Shown in pieces: positions 13,467-25,530 of a stretch of DNA of 64,000 nucleotides. The notes below the pieces were generated by a model. That model worked only from the letters and a program-made list of their open reading frames with translations. It searched no databases and was not told where the DNA came from. Source of the stretch: Capniomyces stellatus (taxonomy: Eukaryota > Kickxellomycota > Harpellomycetes > Harpellales > Legeriomycetaceae); assembly GCA_001661515.1 (NCBI GenBank), contig LUVW01000011.1, positions 254,934-318,933 of the forward strand, written 5' to 3'. Both the position numbers and the translations under genes were made by a program. Numbering within the stretch: the stretch's first letter is position 1; each line of letters opens with the position of its first letter.

Positions 13467-14920
13467 ATTTACTTAAAATCATTCCGCAATAAGCATGGCT
13501 TGCCGAATATGGGTTTAGAAAATCACAACACCACAATTGCACTGTTTGGTTTAGGCAAGAAAAACTCATCGCTAACTTTATTAGTCCAAGTTGACATTTG
13601 GAGGCCAAAGATCTGAATATTAGCCAAAAGTAGTAATAAAAGAGGCGATGTTACTAAGATGGTGATCTCAACAAAAAGTAAAAAAACTATAACGATAAAA
13701 AAAAAGGCTTCAATGATACATGCATTAGATTTCAGCTTTTGGGGGAACTATTTCTTTATGTACCCGATGAACTAAAAGCACACTTTAGCAACGATATTAA
13801 AATATTTATTTGACTCGGTTTAATTTGCAATTGTAGCAATTGGTTTCAATGAGATGTTGTTTTGAGGAAAACTTCACTGTGTACCCCATTTTAATTATAC
13901 ATCCGGCCCTAGTGTATTCCACTTTAGCTTAATGGACATTTTTAGTCTATTTAAACAAGGCAAGGGAGCTTTGAAGGGAAATTAAAAAAAAATCGACACT
14001 CTATCCCGGGAGTTTGGCAGTTGGTTTCTTTAATTTAACTGCGTTGCGGATTTAATTTAGCTTTATTCGGGTTTGAATCAAATCACTTTATTGATTGTTC
14101 AATAATTTTTCTAGACTAAATAGTAGCGAGCGGGACAGCACTTAATAACATTTCGAACAGTGGTGTTTTTAATGCCACCACCAATCTTGCTTTCGTTTCA
14201 TTTCGCTTCGTTACTTTCTTTTTTAATTTAGTGAACGGATGAAGATTTCTTTATTCACTTAATTGGGTTGTGAGTAAAGCTTTTGAGCAGATGGTAGTTA
14301 GCCAATTAGCTTTCAACTCAACATATCCAATTTGTGATTCACATCATATTAGTAGCTTAACTGGGTGGTGGTGATGAGATTGTGTGAAAAGGTGTTTTTT
14401 TTCTTTTCCAAATAGGTCGATTCTATCTCGAAAAAGGTCTGCCAAACAAACCTTTTAACAGCATATTACTATCACAATCGATAGCATTAACACTGCTAGT
14501 ATTATTGGTATTATAGCCGAATTTAGAATCTAATGAGATTAATGTTACTGTCTTACCACTTTTTTCCCAAGCCTGCAGTCAAAATCTATACTTCAATTGT
14601 TTTACTTCACTATATTGCTGCTGAAAAGTACATTTTGTCGATTGCTAATCACAGCTAGAACTATCCCAATTCGGGACAGAACCTAGCCAACATAATATAT
14701 CAAGGCAATGTTTGTCTAAAATACCGGTTCTTCCCCACTTTAGGCGTATATATTCATTTAGTCTGATTTAAAAATGTTTTGTCATGAATTTTTTTCTATT
14801 TGCTTCTAAATTGAGCTGTAAAACATGTTATTGACAAAATGGGTGGTTTTTGTTACGACTCGACATAGTTATAAGATATTTTGCTTCAATCGAAACCAGC
14901 TCACAGATGTATAGTACTGA

Positions 14921-14939
14921 GGGAGGGGGAGGGAGGGGG
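14921..14939 (+). other. G-quadruplex motif
   Basis: GGGAGGGGGAGGGAGGGGG: four G runs of at least three separated by single A, a textbook intramolecular quadruplex motif, inside AT-rich non-coding DNA. A C-rich complement-like block lies at 15215-15230. Confidence 0.75.
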
Positions 14940-16246
14940 ATCTAAAACGATAACCAATAGTATCTTACTTGGCTACTTTTTAAACCTCTATAAAAAAAAC
15001 ACTCTACAAACACAAACTATAGAGTACCAAAACACCAATAATTTGTTCAACAGCGTTGACGCATACTATTAGCATTGGCCAGATACCATCTACTTTGTTA
15101 GAAGTAAATGGCACAAGTGTAGTAGCACCTTTCCACTCTGAAAAAAAAAAACTAAGATCGTCGACTGAGTTTTGATTATAAAAGTTATACAAAGAAATGC
15201 ATCCAGGCACCAATCTCCCTCCCCACCTCCTACAAAATAACGTCACGCTTTTGAGCTGAAATGATTGGCGAAGTCATCTTGCTAAGTTTGTTTGAAAACT
15301 AAAGCTACACCAAATAGTTAAAATTTACTACAGGAAATTCAAAAATAATGATAAAAAAACATGCTATTGAAATTTCAAAAACAATAATAAAAAATCACGC
15401 TGTTGAAACTTCAATAAAAAAAACATGCTGTTGCCACTTCTAAAGATTTCCGCTTATTATTATTACTGCTGAAAATTTATGTGTTTATTCTGCTGTATAG
15501 AACATTCGCTTAAACAGACAATAATAAAAAAAACACAATTTAAAAGATATTTTAGCTGTATGATACTAAAATCATATGAGATTAGAACAAAGTAGATGTA
15601 TTGGTTGTACTAGCCAATAGCCATTGGCTTTTGATAAAAGTTGATGTGGAAGACGTGTCCAATCCCTAAAAGGTTAGATTTACAAATGCCAGTCCTCCAT
15701 GTTTATAGACACAATGTGTACTAGGCAAAAGGGATATGATACCAATATCAATACCAACTTGGATTTTGCTATTTTTATTGCTGTCTTCTTTTGCTTGAAA
15801 TAATGATCTTTACCTGCAAAATTAAAATGAGTATATAATATAATATAATAAAATATAATAGAATAAAATATACTTGCATAAAATAACCAAGCCCACTGAG
15901 TTGCGTAAATGAATATATCGAGTAAAGGGATAACCGTTGATTAGATGTCATATTCGCACCTGATCTATTACAGCCTTTCACATTTACCAGTCGAGATGTA
16001 ATAAACAAAGCTTCAACAAAACACAGTATGAAAAAAAATACGGCTCAAAAAAGTACAGCAAAGTCAGCTCTGGTACATATGTTGGAGGTGAATGTTAGCG
16101 GATGTGAGCATCTTGTTTTCAAGTTCCGGAGTTAACAGAACCACTTACATAAACCTGGTTAATTACCCAAATTAAAAACAAACGAAAATTTGGATAAAAG
16201 TACAATAAAAGCAAGTCAAGTAGGTAGTACATGGTGCGCAAGTTCA

Positions 16247-16261
16247 TCGATTCTGTTACCA
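16247..16261 (-). repeat. Dispersed repeat, inverted partial copy
   Basis: GATTCTGTTACCAAT is the reverse complement of the inner 15 bases of the repeat at 12359-12385. Short enough that chance is possible. Confidence 0.3.
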
Positions 16262-16821
16262 ATTGCAATTGCAGGCATTTTATCCAATTTGACGGCATCT
16301 GAATTTTCGCCTAATAAATGGCCTCCAAACTTTTCTTTTCTTTTAAAAAAAACATTATCACATATGTAGCTTAAATAGTAACATGAGGAATAAGCCAAGG
16401 TGAAACATAACTGTTACAAAAATCCGACAATTTTACAGGCTTAACAAGTATGTTATTAGCCCAGTAAAGTGTAGAGATGTTGAAATTTACAGATGTTGAG
16501 ATTTACAGATGTTGAGATGCTTATGATATTGTCAATATTTACTCTACCATGAAATAGTACGACAACGGCAAGCGGGTATATTTTGGTATTTTTCTTGAAA
16601 TGTATAAAGGCCATCATATATTATTCTATTTACGAAAAAGCAAAAATACAAAAGTAAAAACATGTATATCTCACTTTGATACGCCAAAAAACACAAGCTA
16701 TTGGATAAAAGGCAAACTGTAGCAAAAGGTAAACAGAAAAAAATAAACAAACAGCAACCTCACTCAAGCTTTTTTAAAAGCTCGGCAAACAAGGCTTTGT
16801 GCTACTTCAAACCAGTCAACA

Positions 16822-19800
16822 TTAAAACACCAAGAATGATTTAGAATGTATAATGGAAATTGGGGACGAACTTAGAAGAATATACGCTGTAGATGACGCA
16901 AAAGAGTCCAGACACTCAACAAACCAATGGGCTGATAAAGTACGAAGCGGAAACTTGACGGAGATAAACTAATGGATCGTTGTGATTAATTAATTGTTAA
17001 ATTGATGTTAAATTGACATTACCATTTTTCCTGCAATAGAACAAAAATGTATTTAAATTTCAGTAAAGTTAAAATGGACTTAAATAAGCAAAAAAGATAC
17101 CAGTGAATTTAGGGAATGTTGAAATGCATCGAGCACTGTCATTCAGAAAAGCTAAACTGAAAAACTTACCTTTAGCGTCAGAAAGTGTAGCGTGTTTTGA
17201 TTCGATAAAACAAAACCAGACGGATTTAACGATGTTGGTCTTGTAAACATCAGCATCATAATTGACGTTGGCTTGGCCTATATTGGTAGCTAGAGACGTA
17301 GGAGGTAGCAAAAAGCGCTTTGCAGCAACCCAGCCAAACCCAGGCAGTTTGACAAACTGCTCAACCAAATCGGGGTTCCTTTATGACAAAAATGAAAATC
17401 AGAAGAAAGAAGAAAAAAAACAGACTCAATAAAGTGTAAATGCAATATTATGATCATTCAGTCACGTAAATATGTACTGCACAATTAAATTTAGTACAAA
17501 GTAACACTGTACTTACTGGCTAAATGAGTTTTTTAAAAACAACAGGGAATTGTGAATGGCTAACGGGAATCCAATGGCAACTAGCGAATTTTGGTTATTC
17601 GTGTTGTGACTACCCTTGACGTTGTTTAAGGCTGGGCTTTTAGTGATCGGCGAATCGGTACTGTCGTTGGTTGGTAGAGTCGACGGCTGAAAAATAAGTT
17701 TGGTTAGTGGAGTATAGTAATTTGCAGGGTTCAGGATGTTCAAAGAGTCAAGCGGAAGCCACCTGGACATGGAAATATACTGTGGTTTTGCGGTGGAGTT
17801 TTGGCTTGGATCAACAGCAGCTTCAGAAGTAGCAGTGGCAGTAGAAGCAGGTTGGTTGGGGCCGGGCTGGGCTGGACTTCCCATTAAATCGTCATTGCTG
17901 TGCAGACCGTCTGTCAGTTCCGGGCTGACCTCGTAGCTGTGTGTATTTTTATTGAATGGCTTTTTGGGTAGTCCATAAAGGCAATCAAACAGCAGCATGC
18001 CATTTTGGTAGTTTGGGCTGTACTGGATGGGCAGAAACGACTTTGAGTTTGACTCAGAGGCGGAAACAAGTAGATGGCTTTCCAAGTCAGCAAACAGCAG
18101 GGACACAAATTTAGGGAGATTGCATTTACTTGCCAGAAAATGGGCAATTTTGGAGTCATTCATCAGATTAACTTGTATACAGCTGTGCTTGTCTGTGATT
18201 ATGGTTTCTAGCAACATCAAGTCTTTTCTGGTTAGCACAGAGTACACGCTATAGCCGCTGGATTGGGTGTTGTTCTCGTTTGTTTTGCTTTTTGGGAAAG
18301 TTGGGTTTCTTATCCTTTTGTTCCTATAGCCCCTCGAGTGCTCTGTACCGTCTATAATTGGTCCGCCATAGGACGGACTTAGGGGGCTGGCCCGGCTGTC
18401 TATATCGAGGCTGTTGTGCTTGTGTCTGGCCAATATCACGTACAGGTAGTCTCCAATTCTATAGGCTATCAGCTGACTTGGGCCCCTTTGGTCAAGCTGC
18501 ACACTCTCGCTAGTAGGCTGGTGATGGCGACCGCCTACCCAAACAGGCGAGTTCACATCTAGCTCACAAAACAGTTTATTGGCGTTTATACCAGCGTTCA
18601 GCCCCACAAGGCTGTTTCTACCAGCCCCGACACTAGGACCGCTAAGGGTCAAAAACTCTCCGCCTTTCAAGCCATACTGACTTGCACCATTGAAAGCCAG
18701 TCCGGCACTTTCATTTTCGTTTTCATCACTATTATAATTGTTGGCGTTGTGGACGCTTGCGGAGGTGGTGGGCTGGTCGTTGTTAGTGCTGATTGTGTTT
18801 GCTTTGGGGTTGCTATAGTCCAGCTTTTTTAAAGCAGAGCTGATACCGCTTTCCAATGGATCCAGAGACCCATGTCGATGATTATATCCATGTCCATGAC
18901 CATGGCCATTGTGACTGTTGTTTATAACAGCGTATAGGTTGTTTTTCCTTGACAAAAACATGCTGCTGGTTCCACTTTTCAGCGATGAAAGTGAGGCTAT
19001 AGACTCTGACCTTCCTATTTTTTTTTTACCAACGCTTGTGTTGCTTATATAGTTAAACGATGGGTTGTTCACAATTATTGGCTCTGCAGTGGCAATTTCC
19101 GGCTTCAGCACTGGTGGAGCTGCTGTCAGTTTTATGCTGCGGTTGGTGATGTTTCTATACATCAGGCCACGTGAACCAGTTATAGTTACTGGCTTTTTGC
19201 TGTTCTCTGCCACAATCGCACCTTCTGGAAGCAGGGTATTTATATCCGATACATTGCTGCTGTTTTTAATAAACGGTGTTTCGTTCAGCTTTGGGTCTGC
19301 AGGCTTTGGCTCTACTAGTGCAGATACTGCCGATGAAAGCGCCTGTGAGATCCCTACAGGCTTAAACCCAACAACTCCGACCCCCACAACGCTGCACCCG
19401 CTATTACTACTACTACTATCAAATCCCGATTCGTTCGAGTCCAAACTGGAGCCTGAACTTGCCTCTGAACTTGCCTCTGAACCAGAGTCTGAATCTGGGT
19501 CTGAATTTGCATACAAGTTGGATCTTGAAACCGATATTGACGTATTGCTCAGGCTTGGGCTTGAGATTGAATTTGAAACTCGGCTCGAGTTTTTATTTCC
19601 ATTTTTACCGCAACTTTTACCACTACCTTTGCTTTTACCTTTACTTTCATTATCATTACCGCTGCTTCCAACAAGGCCTTTGTGAATCTCAACACTCCCT
19701 GATTTTGCACCAGTGTCTCCGGTTTCTTTTGCTGCAATTCTGCCCTTTGTTGTGTGGTCATCTTCTTTTCGGCCTCCAATGATATTCTTCAAAATCTCTG

Positions 19801-21685
19801 TGGGATCTTTTGCATGCTTTTGTTGTTCCCACCATCTTCCTCCAAAAAAGTTCCAAGGGCTTGCAACATCCAGGCCGTTGTTGCTAGCCACACTTTTGCT
19901 GCTACTAAAACTGGCTGATTTATTTAATTTAGGCTGGGTGGTATCGCTGTTCACTTCTGGAACCGATTCCAAAACACTTTTATCGCTTCTTTTGCTGCTA
20001 TCAACTGTTCTGTCACTTTTGTGTACAGCCGGCGTTTCGAAATATTCTGAAAACATGTTTTTGACATACTGCTGTAGCGCTCTTATTGTAAACACTGCCC
20101 TTTTGTTTTGTTCAATTTCGCTGATGCTATCGTAACATTTCCTACCTCCTAACCTGTTGTTATCGTCTATTAGCGATGACCAAATCAAATCCTGTGCTTT
20201 TTCAAACAAAAACATCCCGTCCAAAACAAAGTCCCCATCCCCTATACCCAAACTGGTTCCGTTGCTACTCTTTTCTGCACTAAAATGTCTACTAATTTCT
20301 CCATATAGATCCCCAATTTCCTCTACTGTAATCTCCGACAGCAGCTTTCTTTCCAGCCCGCCTAAACTGTGCACCATATCTAGCTCGCCTTGATTCGTAG
20401 TCACATCGCTTTTTTCCTTGCCAGTGCCATCGCTTGATTCATTACCCCCGCTGCTACTATTTACGTTTGTTTGCTTCCACCTTTTGCTCCATCCCCAAAC
20501 TGTTTTCCCAAAATGTTCACTCAGCTTTCTGCGTATAGCTCGTACGTTGTCGAAATTTACACTGTCGCTATCCGCATAACACAGCCCAATGTTTGCAGGC
20601 CCGTTCAGTAACCGATACATCTCATACTCCTGTGTAACAAAATCATGCAACGACTCGTCGTTAACCGCACCATCAAGGAACTCTATTGCTACAACCTGGC
20701 TTTCGTCATACTTGTTACCGCTTTCCCCCACAGCTTTACCTTTACCTTTGCTTTTGTTCCTATTTTTGCCTTTTCCTTTACTTACAACCCTGTCTTGGCT
20801 CTGCACCTTCCAAACCCTTCTGGGCAAAACAATAGACAGAACTGCCCACACACCATCCTCTAGCTCTGTAACTGTCGTTCTCCTTTTCATCGAGTGCGCA
20901 GAGTATCGTTTCTGGCCTGATTCGCCTTTGCTTTTTCTTGGTTTTTGATCTGACTTTGACTTTAGATCTGAGTTGGATTCAGAAAATGTTTGCCCAAACA
21001 TCACCAATGCCTGCCCCAAGCCCAGCTCTTTCAGCTTTGTGTCCAAAGACACCACTCTTTCGTTACTAGATAACACGGGCACACTCGAACTCCCTTCCAA
21101 GTTGACAGGACTTCCAAACTCCAAACTTTCCATCCCTCCACTTGGCATCAAATTAATTTCCGCTGCCTTTTTCGCCTTCTTCGCTTTGGGATTCAGCGCC
21201 AGCTTTTTTAAATCATTTTCGAGTGCCAACCCTGTACCAATATCTTCAAATATCTTGGGTTCAGTCTGCTCTTCTGGCCCTGAATTCTCTCCAACTTTGT
21301 TGCTCATTAATGCATTTTCCGCAACTTTACTTCCCCCACTCCCCCCAGTGTCATTCGTGCTATTTTCTACTCTCTCCCTTTCTTTTGTGATTGGACTTCC
21401 GCCACCACTCAGATTCGATTTCCCCTCCTTTTTCAATGTATCTGTGTTGCCATCAACTAAAACGGTGTTTTTGGCGTTTCCGTATCGACTAGTAGTACTT
21501 TTGTTACTCACACCGGCAACTCTTGTGCCATTTTTTTCTTCAGTAGCTGAGTATGGTGCCGCCTTTGCTGATACATAGTACAATATTTGCTCGTGTTCAT
21601 CGTCTTCAGATTTCGATAGACTTGGCGCGTATATTATAAAATGGTTTAGGCCAATTCCATAAGATACCACATCTCCCTCCTCCAT
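16822..21685 (-). CDS. CCZ1: Vacuolar fusion protein Ccz1 (Mon1-Ccz1 Rab7 GEF subunit)
   Basis: Ccz1 pairs with Mon1 as the exchange factor for Rab7/Ypt7 at late endosomes and vacuoles. Large exon 21685-17517 starts MEEGDVVSYG and shows the longin start GLNHFIIYAPSLS (residues 12-24), the GLGQALVMFGQTF helix (about 228), a KRRTTVTELEDGVWAVLSI strand pair and YEMYRLLNGP near 360, all as in fungal Ccz1. Exon 2 is 17378-17170 (phase fits, AAG acceptor). I then favour an 8-nt exon 17030-17023 and a last exon 16968-16822, giving 1510 residues; read-through past 17170 would instead stop at 17069 (1492 residues). Yeast Ccz1 has 704: the excess is Ser/Gly/Asn/Lys-rich sequence (around residues 580-800 and 850-1000). 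Identification is firm, the 3' end is not. Confidence 0.85.
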
Positions 21686-22503
21686 TAGATATCAACTTGG
21701 TTTTTTTTCTTTCCAACAATGCCAATTTAACTTTAATGGTGCGTTTTTTTTAAAAACAAACTGAACAGAATATCTAATTTGACATTAGCTTGGGTCTATT
21801 TCCAAGTCCTATATTATGGTAAATGTGCTTGTTTGTCGTCTCTCGCTATTACTTTTCGTCTACTAACTTTCGCTTGCTACTTGCTATATATTACTTGTTG
21901 ATATTAATGTCTAAAATTGCTGAGAGGTTAAGCGTGCTCTAAAGGAGTGTAATAAGTTCATTCATTAATTTTGGCCTTTTTTATTTCTGGTTTTGTATTT
22001 GTTCTTCAGTTTGAAGAAAGTAAATAATAAACGGCAATAAATATAAATACAGTTTTTGTCCTTTTTTTTCCACTTTACTTTCCATGTTTTATTTCGCTCT
22101 TATTATCAGGTTCGTGATGATTTCTAACGATATCATTGGGCTGAAGTGTCACTCTCTACGAGTTGGAAAAATGCTAAACCAACAAGTAGAAATCTACTTG
22201 GAATTTAACTACTGTTGACGCTTAACTTGAACATAAGCTTGTGATTGTAGCTACCAAAAATTCAAAACCCTTTAACGATGATATCAGTGGTGCAAGTATT
22301 ATACTGATATTTTATCGAGTGAGCCACCAGTAGCCCGCGCTCTTAAAAATAGTCAAACTCCTGAGAATATATATATATATTTATTTTTTATTGAAGGCTG
22401 CCACAAAGAAGTTAAAGATTATAATTCCTAGTAACTTTTTTTTTATTTGCAACAAATGAGTAGTATATAAAATAGACGAGCGTGTATATAAATTGATAGT
22501 GTA
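21686..22503. other. Intergenic spacer CCZ1-MET6
   Basis: About 820 bases, AT-rich, with a short (TA)n at 22370-22382. It must contain the CCZ1 promoter and the MET6 3' end. Nothing else recognised. Confidence 0.6.
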
Positions 22504-24897
22504 TTATTGGAATTCAGCTTGTAGTTCCCTAGAAACTTGAACCAGGTTTTTCAGTGCGGCATCTACTTCAGGCTCAGAGCGGGTCTTGTTTCCACAATCA
22601 GGATTGATCCATAGCTGGTCTGGATTAAATACCTTCAACAGTTCAATAACACGGGCCTTCATTTCTTGGACAGTTGGGATTCTTGGCGAATGTACATCGT
22701 ACAACCCTGGACCGATATCAGCTCCGTACAAGGCGCTTGTCCCACGGAAGTTCTTGAGGTTCGATTTGCTGTTTTCAATGGTCAAGACATCAGCATCCAT
22801 GTTTCTGATCAGGTGCAAAATGTCATTAAAGTCAGAATAGCACATGTGCGTGTGGATCTGTGTTGTGTTTTGGACAGCAAATGTAGCCAGTTTGAAGCAG
22901 TTGACAGCCCACGTGTAGTATGAAATCTGATCCTTTTTGCGCAATGGCAAACCCTCACGGATGGCTGGCTCGTCAACCTGAATAATCTTGATTCCTGCTG
23001 CTTCCAAGTCAACAACCTCGTGTTGGATAGCCAGGGCCAGTTGAGTTGCTGTGGTTTGCAAATCTTGGTCTTCACGAACAAAAGACCATCTCAGAATTGT
23101 AATTGGCCCAGTCAACATCCCTTTAACAAACTTTCCAGTTCCTTCAAGCTGGTCCTGTGCATACTTAATCATGCCAACCGTCATTGCAGTAGGACGGCTA
23201 ACATCACCATATATGATTGGTGGCTTGACACATCTCGATCCATAGGATTGGACCCATCCTCCAAATGTCTTGCAGAATCCGGTGAAATGCTCGCCAAAGA
23301 ACTCAACCATGTCGGTGCGCTCATACTCACCGTGGACAATGACATCAATGCCAAGTTTTAGCTGCCAGTCAATGCACTCCTTTGTCTTTTTGTGGATAAA
23401 CTCAATGTACTCCTCTTTTGTTACCTCCCCTTTAATGTAGGCCTGGCGCTTTTTGCGGACTTCAAGTGTCTGCGGGAACGATCCTATTGTGGTTGTTGGG
23501 AACTTTGGAAGCTTCAGAATATCTTGCTGGGCAACTTTTCTGTCCGAGTAGTTTGCAAGTCTGCTGAAGCTTGACTCATCGCCACTTGTGGATGGTGTCG
23601 CTTTTAGAAGCTGTTGAACGGCTGGCGAGTGGACTCTTGGAGAAACTTTGCGCGAGTCTGTGTCAATTTTGTTTTGCTTGAAAGTGTCAGCAGCCTGCTT
23701 GTTGCCATTGATGACGTCTCTCAGGTTGGCAATTTCAGTGATTTTCTCAACAGAGAACGAGATCCAGCTCAGAATTTCACTATCCAGTTTTTCTGCCTCG
23801 GGCTCCAAGCTGTGTGGAGTGTGCAGCAGTGAACACGAAGAGTTAACCCAGAAACTCTCAATATTGTTTGAAGAGAATTTGGTGATTATGTTTTTGGCTT
23901 TTTCATAAGCCAAGGTCAAGTCTGATTTCCAGATATTACGGCCGTTGACTAAACCCAATGAAATGGTTTTGATGTTTGGTCCCAAGACACTGGCAATATC
24001 ACTCCTCTCAATGTCGGATTTTCCATAAATAGTGTCAAAATGAATGCCATTGATAGGCAGCTTTGAAACAATGTTGTCCAAATTGCACTCGTAAGCCCCA
24101 AAATAGTTGACCAACATAATCTTTGGCTTGGATCCAATAAGTTCACGCAGTTTGCTATACACCTGAACAAACAGCGCACTGGTTTCACTGTCCAAGTCCA
24201 GACTCAAGACTGGCTCATCAATCTGAATCCACTCTGCAGTTGGTAGTCTGCCAATTAACTCGGCATATGCATTGACCAAAGCGTTGGCGTGGTCTGACTT
24301 TGTTCTTGTTTGGCCAATTGAGTGGCAGAAATTCAAGAAAGTGATAGGGCCAACAATAACTGGACGTGCTTTATAGCCGAGCTCAACTGCTCTATTGTAG
24401 TCGTCAACCAGTGCTGTGCCAACCAACTTGTAGTCTGTGCTGTCATCTATTTCCGGAACCAAACAATGGTAGTTTGTATCAAACCATTTCTTCATTTCAA
24501 GGGCCTGGACTCCTGTGCTGCTAACCTGGCCACTGGCTGCTGCGGATGATTTTATCCCTCTGGCCATTCCAAAGTAGGCCTTAATAACAGCATACTTGTC
24601 TTGGAGGTTCAGTGTGCTGGTGCTGTTGTCTGCACTTGCTTCTTTGACATACCTTTCAGGAATTGCATTGAACATGAGTGCGGTGTCCAAAATGTGGTCA
24701 TACAGCGAGAAGTCCCCTACTGGAATCACGTCAAGTCCCAGTTTTGATTGAAGTGCCCAGTGCGACTCCTTGATATCCTGTGTACCTTTTATCATATCAT
24801 CTACTGTGATCTTTCCATTCCAGTAATCCTCAACAATCTTCTTGAGCTGTCTCTTAGACCCCATACGAGGAAATCCCAAAATTGTAGATTCTGCCAT
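22504..24897 (-). CDS. MET6: Cobalamin-independent methionine synthase
   Basis: Transfers the methyl group of 5-methyltetrahydrofolate (polyglutamate) to homocysteine, the last step of methionine synthesis, in the cytosol. Single exon, 797 residues, about 30 longer than yeast Met6 (767), with the extra length in the linker between the two barrel domains (around residues 400-450). N-terminal domain starts ILGFPRMGSKRQLKK. The catalytic C-terminal domain has TTTIGSFPQT, GEYERTDMVEFFGE, GPITILRWSFVRED, IIQVDEPAIREGLP, the zinc ligands in HTHMCYSDF (near 684) and the final cysteine in NPDCGNKTR (near 768). All catalytic residues seem intact. With HOM6 in the same window it covers two points of the aspartate-to-methionine route. 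Confidence 0.97.
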   Translation of the reverse strand: MAESTILGFPRMGSKRQLKKIVEDYWNGKITVDDMIKGTQDIKESHWALQSKLGLDVIPVGDFSLYDHILDTALMFNAIPERYVKEASADNSTSTLNLQDKYAVIKAYFGMARGIKSSAAASGQVSSTGVQALEMKKWFDTNYHCLVPEIDDSTDYKLVGTALVDDYNRAVELGYKARPVIVGPITFLNFCHSIGQTRTKSDHANALVNAYAELIGRLPTAEWIQIDEPVLSLDLDSETSALFVQVYSKLRELIGSKPKIMLVNYFGAYECNLDNIVSKLPINGIHFDTIYGKSDIERSDIASVLGPNIKTISLGLVNGRNIWKSDLTLAYEKAKNIITKFSSNNIESFWVNSSCSLLHTPHSLEPEAEKLDSEILSWISFSVEKITEIANLRDVINGNKQAADTFKQNKIDTDSRKVSPRVHSPAVQQLLKATPSTSGDESSFSRLANYSDRKVAQQDILKLPKFPTTTIGSFPQTLEVRKKRQAYIKGEVTKEEYIEFIHKKTKECIDWQLKLGIDVIVHGEYERTDMVEFFGEHFTGFCKTFGGWVQSYGSRCVKPPIIYGDVSRPTAMTVGMIKYAQDQLEGTGKFVKGMLTGPITILRWSFVREDQDLQTTATQLALAIQHEVVDLEAAGIKIIQVDEPAIREGLPLRKKDQISYYTWAVNCFKLATFAVQNTTQIHTHMCYSDFNDILHLIRNMDADVLTIENSKSNLKNFRGTSALYGADIGPGLYDVHSPRIPTVQEMKARVIELLKVFNPDQLWINPDCGNKTRSEPEVDAALKNLVQVSRELQAEFQ

Positions 24898-25120
24898 TTT
24901 TCCTTTTATTTTTTCACTGACTAGTTGGTTTGGAATAGTTGCTGTGTGTTATATCGGCCTCTTTAATCACCGTGTTTAAGATGAAAATATAAAAGTATAT
25001 TGATTTTGTATTCTTGTTTTTGAAAAGAATATTTTTAATTTTGAAAAACTTTTTGGCGACCCTCTTTGCTATTTATATAGATCAGTTTTCTTTCAACTCT
25101 TGTCATCCAGGTTTATGGAT

Positions 25121-25214
25121 TATTATAACTATTATCACTATTATCACTATTATCACTATTATAACTTTTATCACTTTTATCACTATTATCACTTTTATCA
25201 CTATTATAACTTTA
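25121..25214. repeat. TATCACTAT-type tandem repeat
   Basis: About ten imperfect nine-base units (ATTATCACT, with ATAACTTTT variants) roughly 220-310 bp upstream of the MET6 start. Confidence 0.85.
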
Positions 25215-25524
25215 CTTTATTGTGAAAAAGAAAATCATATATACAGTTATCCTTACTTCTAGTGATTTTGCTTTTACTAAGCACTTATTTTACTCCATTC
25301 AACAAATCGATTGGTTCAAGCATGCAAGTTGCTGTAGTTTAAACCATTTCAGGTTTGTTTTGGTTTTTTTGAAGTGGATTTTTGCAATACCAAACTAACC
25401 AACTTTGAATTTTTAATCTTTTATGGCCATAATCACACTCTGTGATCAGTCAGTCATTGGTTGTCAATCAGTCCAAACAGGAACACGTTTTAGGGAGTGT
25501 TATTTCTGATGTTACCAATTAAAC

Positions 25525-25530
25525 CACGTG
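25525..25530. promoter_or_regulatory. CACGTG E-box, possible Cbf1-type site
   Basis: CACGTG lies 628 bp upstream of the MET6 start. In yeast Cbf1 binds this hexamer at sulphur-metabolism genes. A hexamer is weak evidence. Confidence 0.25.

Larger units (their letters stand above)
10501..16821. other. Gene-poor AT-rich region, right part
   Basis: About 6.3 kb to the 3' end of CCZ1 with no recognised gene. Two stretches have more protein-like composition than the rest: minus-strand 10540-10962 and 13242-13466. Neither has a start codon or a known family. Also present: second and third copies of the dispersed repeat (12359-12385, 16247-16261), a G-quadruplex motif at 14921-14939 and its C-rich counterpart at 15215-15230, and three closely spaced AGATGTTGA(A/G)AT-like units near 16475-16517. 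Confidence 0.55.

Noticed and set aside
4389..16821. tRNA, snRNA or rRNA genes in the desert
   Set aside because: I looked for T-arm (GGTTCRANYCC) and D-arm patterns by eye; matches lacked stems. Absence is not proven without a covariance search.
17144..17170. An 18-nt intron in CCZ1 (GTAAGT...TTTAG)
   Set aside because: In phase but far shorter than any other intron here (shortest 44 nt); a longer intron from the same donor is more plausible.
19065..21578. Long plus-strand open frames opposite CCZ1
   Set aside because: They are antisense shadows of a Ser/Asn/Gly-rich coding exon; no motifs, Leu/Phe/Pro-rich composition.
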